From Mesorhizobium huakuii (GTDB lineage Bacteria > Pseudomonadota > Alphaproteobacteria > Rhizobiales > Rhizobiaceae): DNA of 64,000 bases. A program made the position numbers and the translations under genes. This document shows positions 1-8,544 of this stretch, piece by piece; within the stretch, counting starts at the first letter, position 1, and every line of letters begins with the position of its first letter. The DNA lies in assembly GCF_014189455.1 (NCBI RefSeq), contig NZ_CP050296.1:868001-932000 (forward strand), given 5' to 3'. The notes under the pieces are model-generated. The model was given only the letters and a program-made list of their open reading frames with translations, had not been told where the DNA came from and searched no databases.

Positions 1-214
1 CCCGGTCCGCCAGGCTGCCCGCGAACGGCGCCAGTATGGCGCTCGCCAGCAGCGACACCGACAGCACGGCGAACACCCATTGCTGCGACCAGGCGAGTTC
101 CGCCGCCACTGCCGGCGCCAGGATGCTGTAGCTGTAGTAGAGCGTGCCGTAGCCGATGATCTGCGTGGCGCCCAGCGCCCAGATGGCGGAGGCAGGGATT
201 TTGCTGTCGGTCAC
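1..214 (-). CDS. MFS transporter, N-terminal part (cut by window edge)
   Basis: Only the first 71 residues are inside the window. They read as a hydrophobic N-terminus with two probable membrane helices followed by GSLADR, close to the loop-2/3 signature of major facilitator transporters. The GTG start overlaps the stop of the upstream flavoprotein as GTGA, so the two are probably translationally coupled. As the last gene of an arsenic cluster it probably exports an arsenical product, as MFS proteins of rhizobial ars operons do. That role is inferred from position; the substrate cannot be read from the fragment. Confidence 0.7.
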   Translation of the reverse strand, partial: MTDSKIPASAIWALGATQIIGYGTLYYSYSILAPAVAAELAWSQQWVFAVLSVSLLASAILAPFAGSLADR

Positions 215-1595
215 TCCGCGGCTTCCATCTTGCCGGCGCAGCCGCTTTTGCCGGCCGCCTTGGCGTCGGCATCCGCCACGCAGCAGGCATCGATCGCCGC
301 CGGCGCCGGTCCGCCGCAACAGCCCTGCGAAGCGCGGCCTGCCGGCACCGTGCAGACGCCGGTTTCGGGCAGCACCAATTGCACCGCATCGGCCGCCGCC
401 ATGTCGCCGGCGAGCGCCGCCGCGACCGAGCGCACCTGTTCGTAGCCGGTCAACAGCAGGAAGGTCGGCGCACGGCCATAGCTCTTGATGCCGACCGTGT
501 AGAAGCCGGGCTCCGGATGGCCGAGTTCGCGGTGGCCGTGCGGCGGCACGTCGCCGCAGGAATGCTCGTTGGGATCGATGAGCGGACCAAGCGCCTTGAC
601 GCTTTCCAGCCACGGATCGAGATCGAGCCTGAGCTCCCTGGTCAGCGACAGGTCCGGGCGCTGCCCGGTCGCGGCGATGATGCGGTCGACGGGGCCGAGT
701 TGAGCCAATCCCTCGCCGCTTTGCCCTTCGGCGATCAGCCTTCCGTTGTGCTCGCGGATCGCAAGCGTCGCAAGCCCGTCACCAGTTGGACGCGGCCGCT
801 TTCAGCGAGCTCACGCACATCGGCGCCGAGTTCGCCGCGCGCCGGCAATTGGTCGGCGTCGCCGCCGCCATAGATGCGCACGAGGTCGGTTCCGCGCACC
901 GCCCAGATGAAGGCGGTGCCGGGTTCGGCCTCCGCCAGCCTGGCGAGATCGAGCAAGGCGTTGGCCGCCGAGTGGCCCGATCCAGCAACCAGCGTCGTGC
1001 GGCCGGCATAAAGCGCGCGGTCGCGGCCGAGAATATCGGGGATGCCGTAGGCGATGCGGTCGGCAAACTCCGCCTCGCCCTCCGCCGCGATGCCGCCGGC
1101 ACCGATCGGATTGGGCGTGCGCCATGTCCCCGAGGCGTCGATGACCGCGCGGGCGCTGTCGCGCCTGGTGCCATTGGCGGTCTCGACCACGAGCATGAAA
1201 GGCCGCGTCGCGCGCTCGCTGCCGCGCACCTTGTCGGCGCCCCAAAGCGATATGGCGACGACACGCGCCTTGGTCTCGATTGCTGGCGACAGTTCCGGCA
1301 GGCCGGCGAGCGGCTCGAGATAGTGCGCCACGAGTTCATCGGCGGTGGGAAACGCTTCCGCGTCCGGCATCCGCCAGCCATGGCTTTCGAGCAGCCTGCC
1401 GGCCGCCTGGTCGACGCAATAGCGCCAGGGCGTGAACACCCGGACATGGCCCCAATCGCGCAGATTGGCGGCGACACCGCTGCCGGCTTCATAAAGCTTC
1501 ACCGGCAGGCCCCGGGCCATGAGATGAACGGCGGCCGCCAGGCCAACCGGGCCGGCGCCGATGACGGCGATGGGCAGATCGTTTTGCGTGGCCAT
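211..1595 (-). pseudogene. FAD/NAD(P)-binding flavoprotein of the ars cluster (ArsO-like), frameshifted
   Basis: The protein would be 461 residues if one base is restored. It opens with a dinucleotide-binding motif (IGAGPVG), has a second nucleotide-binding stretch (VAGSGHSA) near residue 210, and an ATGQRPD motif typical of flavoprotein monooxygenases. The frame breaks near position 774: reading VQLVTG continues as LATLAIREHNGRL only if one C is added to a GGGC run. The C-terminus is Cys-rich (CCGGPAP, DACC, SGC), which suggests binding of thiophilic metalloids. ATG at 1595 is preceded by GGAAGGA. It lies 43 bases after arsR2 and overlaps the MFS gene by 4 bases. The break may be a sequencing error. 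Confidence 0.7.
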
Positions 1596-1638
1596 AGCTT
1601 CTATCCTTCCGGTATTATCGAAATAACAGGCAAAAAAA

Positions 1639-1959
1639 TCAGGCGGCCGCGTCACCCGCTGCCGGATTGCAAGCGGCATCGGCGCAGCATTCGTCGGCCA
1701 GGAAGCCGATCAGATCGTTCATCATGGGATAGTTGGCGCGGCAGATCAGCGTCGTCGCCTGCCGCTCCTGGCTGACCAGCCCGGTCAGGATCAGCCGATG
1801 CAGATGGTGCGACAGCGTCGAGGCGGCGATGCCGAGGCTTTCCTGCAGGAAGCCGACCGGCCGGCCCGCTTCGCCGGCCCGGACCAGGATACGATACAGG
1901 TTCAGCCGCGTCGGATTGCCGAGCGCTTCCAATTGCTTCGCTGCTTGTTCGAGTTTCAT
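1639..1959 (-). CDS. arsR: ArsR-family metalloid-responsive repressor (second copy)
   Basis: A 106-residue winged-helix repressor with the family's LGNPTRL start and an STLSHHLHRL recognition helix near residues 48-56. Cysteines 91, 92 and 97 (ECCADAAC) sit near the C-terminus. That arrangement resembles the C-terminal As(III) site of Acidithiobacillus-type ArsR rather than the helix-3 CxC of E. coli ArsR. It probably represses itself, the flavoprotein and the MFS gene. It has its own operator and promoter, and no ribosome site precedes the ATG, so the message may be leaderless. Confidence 0.85.
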   Translation of the reverse strand: MKLEQAAKQLEALGNPTRLNLYRILVRAGEAGRPVGFLQESLGIAASTLSHHLHRLILTGLVSQERQATTLICRANYPMMNDLIGFLADECCADAACNPAAGDAAA

Positions 1960-1997
1960 GGAAGTAGCATGCGGCCAGCGACGGAAACCGTCAAGCC

Positions 1998-2021
1998 CTA
2001 TTTCGATGTTTTTCGAAATAG
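1998..2021. promoter_or_regulatory. Inverted repeat, likely ArsR operator for the second arsR
   Basis: Perfect 9-base arms (CTATTTCGA / TCGAAATAG) flank a 6-base centre, in the 65-base gap between arsC and arsR2. On the minus strand it is followed by TTGACG (1994-1989), a 17-base spacer and CATGCT (1971-1966), a plausible promoter reading into arsR2. A symmetric AT-rich site upstream of an ArsR gene fits autoregulation. It could also help end arsC transcription. Confidence 0.6.
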
Positions 2022-2024
2022 ACC

Positions 2025-2447
2025 TCAGACCACCCGCTTGCCGCCCGCATCGACGACGACCTCGCCGTCCTCCTTGGTGAACGGGCCGATATCCGGATTG
2101 GGCAGGATATCGAGTACCGCTTCAGACGGTCGGGCAAGGACGACGCCGAGCGGGCTCACCACGATCGGCCGGTTGATCAGGATCGGATGCGCCAGCATGA
2201 AATCGAGGATCTCGTCGTCGCCCCATTTGGCATCGCCGAGGTTGAGTTCGGCATAGGGCGTGCCCTTTTCGCGTAACAGCGCGCGCGGCGTCATTCCCGT
2301 TGCCGCGATCAGCTCGATAAGCTTTTCGCGCGACGGCGGGTTCTTCAGATACTCGATCACCTCCGGCTCCTCGCCGGACTGGCGGATGATGGCCAGCGTG
2401 TTGCGCGAGGTGCCGCAATCGGGATTGTGGTAGATGGTGATGGTCAT
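2025..2447 (-). CDS. arsC: Arsenate reductase, glutaredoxin type
   Basis: A 140-residue cytosolic enzyme that reduces arsenate to arsenite using glutathione and glutaredoxin. The catalytic Cys11 lies in HNPDCGTSRNTL, the family's N-terminal signature, and YLKNPPSR, ALLREKG and the ILINRPIV block follow in order. The length matches the family. The ATG overlaps the stop of the aquaporin gene (ATGA), so the two are coupled. The pairing is as in Sinorhizobium meliloti, where AqpS lets out the arsenite that ArsC makes. Confidence 0.95.
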   Translation of the reverse strand: MTITIYHNPDCGTSRNTLAIIRQSGEEPEVIEYLKNPPSREKLIELIAATGMTPRALLREKGTPYAELNLGDAKWGDDEILDFMLAHPILINRPIVVSPLGVVLARPSEAVLDILPNPDIGPFTKEDGEVVVDAGGKRVV

Positions 2448-3130
2448 TCTGCAGCTCTCATTTCTGGCACGGGCTTGGGTTCGGAAAGCAGCCAGCCGGC
2501 CAGCGCCATGGCGAGCAGCGCGCCCGCCAGTTCCGCGGCGATGAAGGCCGGCACATCGGTTGGCCGGATGCCGGCAAACGTGTTGGAGAAGGCGCGGGCA
2601 ATCGCCACCGCCGGATTGGCGAACGAGGTCGAGGCCGTGAACCAATAGGCCGATGTGATGTAGAGCCCGACCAGCCAGGGGATAGCGTCGCTGCGAAAGC
2701 GCAGGCCGGCAAGGATGGTGAAGACCAGGCCGAAACTCGCGACCAGTTCGGCCAGCCACTGCCCCTGCCCGCTGCGCACCGTCGCCGACACCTCCAGCAA
2801 GGGCAGTTCGAACATGGCATGCGCGACCAGCGTGCCGGCGAGGCCGCCGAGAATCTGGGCAGTGATGTAGCCCAGCAGGGCCAGCCAGCCGATGTCGCGC
2901 CGCAGCCCGAAAACCAGCGTGACGGCCGGATTGAAATGCGCGCCGGAGACCGGTCCCAGCGTGGTGATCAGCACCACCAGAATGGCGCCGGTGGGAATGG
3001 TGTTGCCGAGCAGCGACAATGCGACATCGCCGGTCAGCCGGCTGGCCATGATGCCCGAGCCGACCACCGTGGCGACCAGCATGGCGGTGCCCAGAGCTTC
3101 GGCTGCGAGACGGCGTCGAAAGTCTGTCAT
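2444..3130 (-). CDS. aqpS: Aquaglyceroporin, arsenite channel
   Basis: A 228-residue major intrinsic protein with about six membrane helices and both NPA boxes (NPA at residues 67-69 and 172-174). The second box is followed by Val rather than the usual selectivity-filter Arg, which would widen the pore. Between two arsenic genes it takes the place of the ArsB/Acr3 pump and lets arsenite leave by diffusion, as known for S. meliloti AqpS. It starts 7 bases after arsR and overlaps arsC by 4 bases. Confidence 0.92.
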   Translation of the reverse strand: MTDFRRRLAAEALGTAMLVATVVGSGIMASRLTGDVALSLLGNTIPTGAILVVLITTLGPVSGAHFNPAVTLVFGLRRDIGWLALLGYITAQILGGLAGTLVAHAMFELPLLEVSATVRSGQGQWLAELVASFGLVFTILAGLRFRSDAIPWLVGLYITSAYWFTASTSFANPAVAIARAFSNTFAGIRPTDVPAFIAAELAGALLAMALAGWLLSEPKPVPEMRAAE

Positions 3131-3137
3131 GTCCAGC

Positions 3138-3470
3138 TCAACATTTGCAGGTCACCGCCCCGAGGATCGGCTGGCAAAGCTCCGGGGCGCCGTTGCAGCA
3201 ATCCTCCATCAGATAGGCGAGCAGATCGCGAAACCCGGTCATGTCGGCCGTGTAGCGGATGCTGCGCCCTTCGCGCTCGGCATGCACCAGCCCGGCCTGG
3301 CCGAGGATCTTCAAATGCGCCGACATGGTGTTCTGCACCGTGCTGAGCCGCGCGGCGATCTCGCCCGCCGGCACGCCTTCGGACCCGGCCCGCACCAGCA
3401 GCCGGAACACTTCCAGCCTGGTTTCCTGGCCGAGCGCGGCGAGCGCCAGCAATGCTGTAGTCTTGTCCAT
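3138..3470 (-). CDS. arsR: ArsR-family arsenic repressor (first gene of the operon)
   Basis: A 110-residue winged-helix repressor with LAALGQETRLEVFRLL and a recognition helix QNTMSAHLKIL. The C-terminus holds five cysteines (MEDCC, ELC, TCKC), again the C-terminal type of As(III) site. ATG at 3470 is preferred over the TTG one codon upstream. It heads arsR-aqpS-arsC and should respond to arsenite. The operator directly abuts the start codon, so repression would block initiation of the whole operon. Confidence 0.9.
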   Translation of the reverse strand: MDKTTALLALAALGQETRLEVFRLLVRAGSEGVPAGEIAARLSTVQNTMSAHLKILGQAGLVHAEREGRSIRYTADMTGFRDLLAYLMEDCCNGAPELCQPILGAVTCKC

Positions 3471-3471
3471 C

Positions 3472-3497
3472 AATCCATCTATCCAGATTTATGGATT
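3472..3497. promoter_or_regulatory. Palindromic ArsR operator upstream of arsR-aqpS-arsC
   Basis: A 26-base near-perfect palindrome with AATCCAT and ATGGATT outer arms and ATC/GAT inner arms, ending one base before the arsR start codon. The position and symmetry are those expected for autoregulation by ArsR. Its sequence differs from the repeat in front of the second arsR, which suggests that the two repressors recognise different sites. Confidence 0.6.
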
Positions 3498-3536
3498 AAT
3501 GGCGGCGGACCATGACAGTGCCGTGACAGCCAGGGC

Positions 3537-5450
3537 TCACGCCTTGCGCCGGGAACCCGTCGCGCGTGGTTCGCTGAGATGCGGGCGCCAGCCATGCACG
3601 CGGTCGCGCCCCGCGGCCTTGGCGCCGTAGAGCGCCTCGTCGGCGCGCCGCAAGAGATCGGCGATCTCGATCGCAGCACTGCCGTCAAAAGTGCCGACCC
3701 CGATGCTGACGGTGACGATGCCCTTTTCGCTGCCGGCATGCGCGAGCCGGAGGTCGCGCACCTTGCCCCTGAGGCTTTCGGCGATGACGAAGGCACCCCG
3801 CGCGTCGGTTTCGGGCAGGACGAGCGCGAACTCCTCGCCGCCATAGCGGGCCGCCGCGTCGGCCGGCCGCCGCGCCGTTGCCTCGATGCAGCGGCTGACG
3901 GCGCGCAGGCATTCGTCACCCGCCGGATGGCCGTAATGGTCGTTGAAGCGCTTGAACCAGTCGACGTCGATGATGAGCAGGCTGAGCGGCGTCGTGTTGC
4001 GCCGGCCGCGGGCGAATTCGCGCGCCAGCGCGTCGTCGAAGGCCCGCCGCGTCAACAGTTCGGTCAGCCCGTCGCGATGCGCCAGCAGGTTCAGCTTCTC
4101 ATTGGCCGCCAGCAATTCGGCCTCGACCTGCTTGGCCTCGGTGATGTCGGAAAACACACTCAGGCTGCCGCCATCGCCGGTCGGCCGGGTCCGCACATCG
4201 AGCCAGCGCCCGTCGGCAAGCTGGACCTGGCGGTGGCTGGATAATGTCTGCAGGGCCATGATATCCGCGATCCACGCCTCGACCGCGTCGGGCGGGGTGA
4301 CACTTTCGCCGCGCGCCACCGAGGCGCGCAGGATGTCGCGATGGTGAGCACCGGGTACCCTCAAGTCCGCCGTCTTCGGAAACATGGCGCGGTACTGGGC
4401 GTTGCACAGCACCAGCCTGTCCTCGGGGTCGAACATCACCAGGCCGTCGGCCATATGCGTCAGCGCGTCTCCGAGCCTGGCCTGGCTTTCGGCCAGTTCG
4501 GTTTCCAGCTGCTTGCGCTGGGTGATGTCGCGATTGTGCGTGATCAGGCCGATGACGGCCCCGGTCCTGTCACGAAACGGCGCCTTCAGCGTCGCCAGCC
4601 AGGCATCGGTGCCGTCCGCATGGTGCACGTGCTGTTCGATGGTGGAGGAGACGCCGGACGCCAGCACCGCAAGCTCGTCCTCGCGGAATCCCTGCGCTGT
4701 TTCGCTGGGAAAGAAATCGAAATCCGTCTTGCCGATCAGCGCCTTGGCGTTGGCCGCCTGCATCAGCGCGGCGGTCGCCGGATTGGCGGCGATGAACCGG
4801 CCCTCAAGATCCTTGACGTTGAGGCAATCAGGCAAGGTCTCGACCACGGCCTTGAAGATGCGCCGCGACTGCAGCGCTTCCAGGCGCCGCCGCTCCTGGT
4901 AAATCGCCAGCCCCGACATCGCCACGGAGACGAAGATGAGCAATGTCGAGGGAAACACCACTTTTGGCAGGACCGTCTCGATAACGGACCGCGGCAGGAC
5001 ACTGAGGCCAAGCAGCGATCCGCAGGCCGTCGCGGCACCCAGGATCATGATATCGCGCATGGCGGGGGCGCGGCCCCTGAGCGCAAGATTGCCGGCAATG
5101 CCGACCAGCATGGTCGCCGCGATCCCCACCGCGCCGGCGAAAGCGCCGATGCCGCCCTCGAAAGTGCGGAAGGCGCCGGCCGTCACGCCCGCGACGATGC
5201 CGGCGACAGGACCGCCGAAGAAGCCGGCAAGGCCAACCATCGTCGCCCTGAGATCGATAAAAACGCCTGGCTGCAACTGCATTGGTGTCAGCATCAGGAC
5301 GATGGCGCCGGCGCCCATCAGCAGGCCGAAGGCCGCCGCCTTTACCGCGGCCGGCCTGCGGTCCAGCCACACATGCGTGTGGATCCAGACCGAAACGAAC
5401 ATCGCAACGACCGCGAGATTGGCCAGCAATTCAGACCAGGGCGAACCCAT
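3537..5450 (-). CDS. Membrane-bound PAS-PAS-GGDEF diguanylate cyclase
   Basis: A 637-residue protein. Residues 1 to about 195 form a block of membrane helices of the LytS-type 5TM sensor kind (GFFGGPVAGIVAG, GGIGAFAGAVG). Two PAS domains follow (about 215-335 and 340-450), then a GGDEF domain with GGEEF near residue 537, an active-site form that should make cyclic di-GMP from two GTP. No EAL domain is seen. ATG at 5450 follows GGGGGA; an in-frame start 14 codons upstream has no ribosome site. It is monocistronic, and the signal sensed is unknown. Confidence 0.9.
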   Translation of the reverse strand: MGSPWSELLANLAVVAMFVSVWIHTHVWLDRRPAAVKAAAFGLLMGAGAIVLMLTPMQLQPGVFIDLRATMVGLAGFFGGPVAGIVAGVTAGAFRTFEGGIGAFAGAVGIAATMLVGIAGNLALRGRAPAMRDIMILGAATACGSLLGLSVLPRSVIETVLPKVVFPSTLLIFVSVAMSGLAIYQERRRLEALQSRRIFKAVVETLPDCLNVKDLEGRFIAANPATAALMQAANAKALIGKTDFDFFPSETAQGFREDELAVLASGVSSTIEQHVHHADGTDAWLATLKAPFRDRTGAVIGLITHNRDITQRKQLETELAESQARLGDALTHMADGLVMFDPEDRLVLCNAQYRAMFPKTADLRVPGAHHRDILRASVARGESVTPPDAVEAWIADIMALQTLSSHRQVQLADGRWLDVRTRPTGDGGSLSVFSDITEAKQVEAELLAANEKLNLLAHRDGLTELLTRRAFDDALAREFARGRRNTTPLSLLIIDVDWFKRFNDHYGHPAGDECLRAVSRCIEATARRPADAAARYGGEEFALVLPETDARGAFVIAESLRGKVRDLRLAHAGSEKGIVTVSIGVGTFDGSAAIEIADLLRRADEALYGAKAAGRDRVHGWRPHLSEPRATGSRRKA

Positions 5451-5719
5451 GCTTCGTCCCCCTTCCTTCATGCGTCGAGGGTGCGTCGGCAATCAGCGAC
5501 GCTGCCCTCGTGGATACGCCGGGCAAGAAAACAAAGTGTTACGGACCGGGTTTGGATTGTTTGGATGTGCGGACGGGTGAGTGTCTCCAGGGGTAGCCCA
5601 CCGCCGCCAGAAGCGGGCCAAGACTTTCCACAATGGCATAGATTCATCCATAAAACAGACACTTAAGCGCGTCGGTTGAATCGATTTCGACCCGACGCGG
5701 TTGACGCCCGCAGCAGCGA

Positions 5720-6553
5720 TTATCCGTCGATCGCCAGTGAGCTTGAAAGCGCGCGATAGGTTTCGATCTGTTGCTGCAATGTCGCAATCTTCTGTTCAGC
5801 CGTGGCGATAGCATCGGCGCCGGCCAGGAAGCGCCGGGGAAGCGCGGCCTCCTTGTCCAGCGTGATCAGCGCCTGCGCCAGTTTTGCGGGGTCGCCACCC
5901 TGTGTGCCGTTCGCCCCTGTCCAGAAGGCCTCCTGCTGCGCACGGCGCGCGCTGTAATCCGCGACGGCGAGATCGGCATATCTGGTCGATGCCTCGGTGA
6001 GAAGTTCGGTGCGGAAGAAGCCTGGATTGACGATCATGGTCTCGATCCCAAACGGCGAGACCTCGATCTGCAGCGCTTCCATCCAGCCGTCGAGACCGAA
6101 CTTGGACGCCGAATAGGCGGTGCAGAATTCGTAACCCACGAGGCCCGCCGTCGACGAGATCGAGATGATCCTGCCCGATCCCTGCTTGCGCATCGCCGGC
6201 AGAAAAGCGCGGGTGACATTCATCGGGCCGACCAGGCTCGTGGCCAGTTGCAGGTCCATCTGCCGAGGCGACAGTTCCTCGAAATAGCCGGCCTGGAAGC
6301 TGGCCGCGTTGTTGACCAGGACGTCGATGCGGCCAAAGCGCTCGATGGTGGCCTTTGCCGCCGTCTCGGCGTCGGCGATGCTGGTGACGTCCAGCCTGAC
6401 GACCAGAAGCCTGTCGGATTGGCCGACAGCCCCGGCCACCTTGTCTGTATTGCGGCCGCTAGCGACAACTTGATGGCCGGCGGCCAGGGCAGCCTTGGCA
6501 ATATGCAGGCCCATGCCTCGCCCGGCGCCCGTGATGAACCAAACTTTGCTCAT
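5720..6553 (-). CDS. Short-chain dehydrogenase/reductase
   Basis: A 277-residue NAD(P)-dependent oxidoreductase of the classical SDR family. The cofactor motif TGAGRGMG is at 8-15, NNAA at 81-84, Ser133/134, and the catalytic Tyr147 and Lys151 in YSASK. The C-terminal extension beyond the Rossmann core is typical of the longer SDR subgroup. AAGGGA precedes the ATG. It diverges from the LysR gene at 6650, which probably regulates it. The substrate is unknown. Confidence 0.88.
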   Translation of the reverse strand: MSKVWFITGAGRGMGLHIAKAALAAGHQVVASGRNTDKVAGAVGQSDRLLVVRLDVTSIADAETAAKATIERFGRIDVLVNNAASFQAGYFEELSPRQMDLQLATSLVGPMNVTRAFLPAMRKQGSGRIISISSTAGLVGYEFCTAYSASKFGLDGWMEALQIEVSPFGIETMIVNPGFFRTELLTEASTRYADLAVADYSARRAQQEAFWTGANGTQGGDPAKLAQALITLDKEAALPRRFLAGADAIATAEQKIATLQQQIETYRALSSSLAIDG

Positions 6554-6649
6554 GTTGCGAAATCCCTTCGTTGCCGGGGTTAGATAACCCCTGCTGACGA
6601 ATGGAATTAGATGGTATTATCGGCATGAACTTAGAAATGGGATTGATGA

Positions 6650-7621
6650 ATGCGAAGGCAGAACGTCAACGACCTGCTGGCCTTTATCGCGGTCGCCCGG
6701 GAGCAGAGCTTCACCAGGGCAGCCGCCAGGCTCGGCGTGTCACAGTCCGCATTGAGCTATACCATCCGCACCCTGGAGGAGCGGCTTGGCCTTCGGGTTC
6801 TGACCCGCACGACCCGCAGCGTCGGCCTGACGCAGGCCGGTGAGAGGCTTCTGAGCAGCATCGGACCAAGGTTCGATGAGATCGAGCGCGACATCGAGGC
6901 GCTGGGGGAGATGCGCGACAAGCCGGCCGGCACCGTCAGGATCAATTCCGTCGAGCACGCCGCTGAAACCATCCTCTGGCCGGCCATGGCGCGGCTGCTG
7001 CCGCAATACCCTGACGTGAACGTCGAGATCATTTCGGACTATGGTTTGATCGACATCGTGGCGGAGCGCTACGACGCCGGCGTGCGGCTTGGCGAACAGG
7101 TGGACAAGGACATGATCGCGATGCGCATCGGTCCTGATTTCCAACAGGCGGTGGTCGGGGCACCGGCTTACTTCGAAGGCCGGACGTTCCCGGGCACACC
7201 GCAGGAGCTCACCGAGCACCAGTGCATCAACATGCGTCTGCCGACGCATGGCGGTTTCTATATCTGGGAGTTTCGCAACGATGGCCGAGAATTGAAGGCC
7301 CGCGTCCAAGGTCGTGCCGTGTTCAATTCGATAAGCCTGATACGGCAAGCAGCGCTCGACGGGTTGGGGCTTGCCTACCTGCCATTGGACGTGGTCGAGC
7401 CTGAGATCACCGCCGGTCGGCTGCTACGCGTACTGGACGACTGGTGCGCACCACGCCCGGGCTATCATCTCTACTATCCCAGCCGCCGCCAGCCCTCACC
7501 TGCCTTCGCTCTGGTTCTCGAGGCGCTTCACTACCACTCCACCCCTCACCCCCAGCGCATCGTGCCGACAAAATCGATGAACGCCCGCAGCGGCGCCGGC
7601 GTCAGGCGGCGGCCGGGGTAG
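6650..7621 (+). CDS. LysR-family transcriptional regulator
   Basis: A 323-residue regulator with an N-terminal winged helix (FTRAAARLGVSQSALSYTI) and a C-terminal periplasmic-binding-protein-like effector domain. It is a close paralogue of the LysR at 50406; both share the ERYDAGVRLGEQV stretch. The last 25 residues run past the normal family end (paralogue ends at LRYRG) into the 3' end of the convergent LysR gene, a 76-base overlap. That suggests loss of the original stop. Divergent from the SDR gene, its likely target. Confidence 0.88.
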   Translation: MRRQNVNDLLAFIAVAREQSFTRAAARLGVSQSALSYTIRTLEERLGLRVLTRTTRSVGLTQAGERLLSSIGPRFDEIERDIEALGEMRDKPAGTVRINSVEHAAETILWPAMARLLPQYPDVNVEIISDYGLIDIVAERYDAGVRLGEQVDKDMIAMRIGPDFQQAVVGAPAYFEGRTFPGTPQELTEHQCINMRLPTHGGFYIWEFRNDGRELKARVQGRAVFNSISLIRQAALDGLGLAYLPLDVVEPEITAGRLLRVLDDWCAPRPGYHLYYPSRRQPSPAFALVLEALHYHSTPHPQRIVPTKSMNARSGAGVRRRPG

Positions 7622-8451
7622 TAGAGGAACGGGCCGGAAAATTCCTGCCACCAGGGTTCGAGCACCGGCTCCAGCCGGCCATCGTCGAAATAGGGGCGCA
7701 GCCAGTCCTCGAACAGCGAGACGATGCCGCCGCCGGCGACCGCCACCTCGAGCGCAAGGGCCATTGCCGTGCCGGTGCTGACCAGAAGCGGGCCGGTCGG
7801 CTCGACGCTCACCACCTCGCCGTCGCGTTCGAATTCCCAAGGCGGCGTCAGGCCGCTGGCGAAGCGGCCGCGCAGGCAGGCGTGATCGAGCAGGTCGCGC
7901 GGATGCTCGGGCCGGCCATGCCGGTCGAGATAGGGCGTTGCGGCGGCTGTGGCGAAGCGCTGCCGGCGCGGGCCGATCGGCACGGCGATCATGTCCTGCT
8001 CCAGCCGCTCGTCATAGCGGATGCCGGCGTCGCAGCCGCTCGCCAATATGTCGACGAAACTGTCCTCGGCGGTCACTTCCATCCGGATGTCGGGATAAGC
8101 GGCGAGGAAAGGCGGCAGCAGCCGCGGCAGCACCAGCTTGGCCGCGACGACCGGCACGTTGAGCCGCAGCGTGCCGGCCGGGCGGCCACGAAAGCCGTTG
8201 ACCACGTCGAGCGCCGCCTCGACCTCGCCGAGCGCCGGACCCAGCCGCTCAAGCAGCCGCGCGCCGGCCTCGGTCGGCGCGACACTGCGCGTGGTGCGGT
8301 TCAAGAGCCGCACGCCGAGCCCGGTCTCCAGCCGCCGCACCGTCTCCGAGAGGCTGGACGCGCTGACGCTGCCCGTCCTGGCCGCTTCGCGAAAACCGCC
8401 GGCGCGCACCACCGCCATGAACGCCTGGAGGTCTCCCAGATCCGTCGCCAT
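7546..8451 (-). CDS. LysR-family transcriptional regulator
   Basis: A 301-residue regulator with the N-terminal helix-turn-helix (FREAARTGSVSASSLSETV) and a full effector domain ending at FVGTMRWG. It is divergent from the aldo/keto reductase at 8545, with 93 bases between the starts, the usual arrangement for a LysR and its target. Its 3' end overlaps that of the preceding LysR gene. The inducer is unknown. Confidence 0.88.
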   Translation of the reverse strand: MATDLGDLQAFMAVVRAGGFREAARTGSVSASSLSETVRRLETGLGVRLLNRTTRSVAPTEAGARLLERLGPALGEVEAALDVVNGFRGRPAGTLRLNVPVVAAKLVLPRLLPPFLAAYPDIRMEVTAEDSFVDILASGCDAGIRYDERLEQDMIAVPIGPRRQRFATAAATPYLDRHGRPEHPRDLLDHACLRGRFASGLTPPWEFERDGEVVSVEPTGPLLVSTGTAMALALEVAVAGGGIVSLFEDWLRPYFDDGRLEPVLEPWWQEFSGPFLYYPGRRLTPAPLRAFIDFVGTMRWG

Positions 8452-8544
8452 TGTTCGCCTTTCCGCACAGGCTGTGCCGATTGCACCATATTATCGCGCA
8501 GGCGCGCTTTGTCTACATTGAGCCGATCCACAGGAGATGAGACC

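Noticed and set aside
4341..5666. 441-codon frame opposite the GGDEF gene
   Set aside because: Low-complexity Arg/Gln/His/Gly-rich product, overlapping a clear PAS-GGDEF gene.
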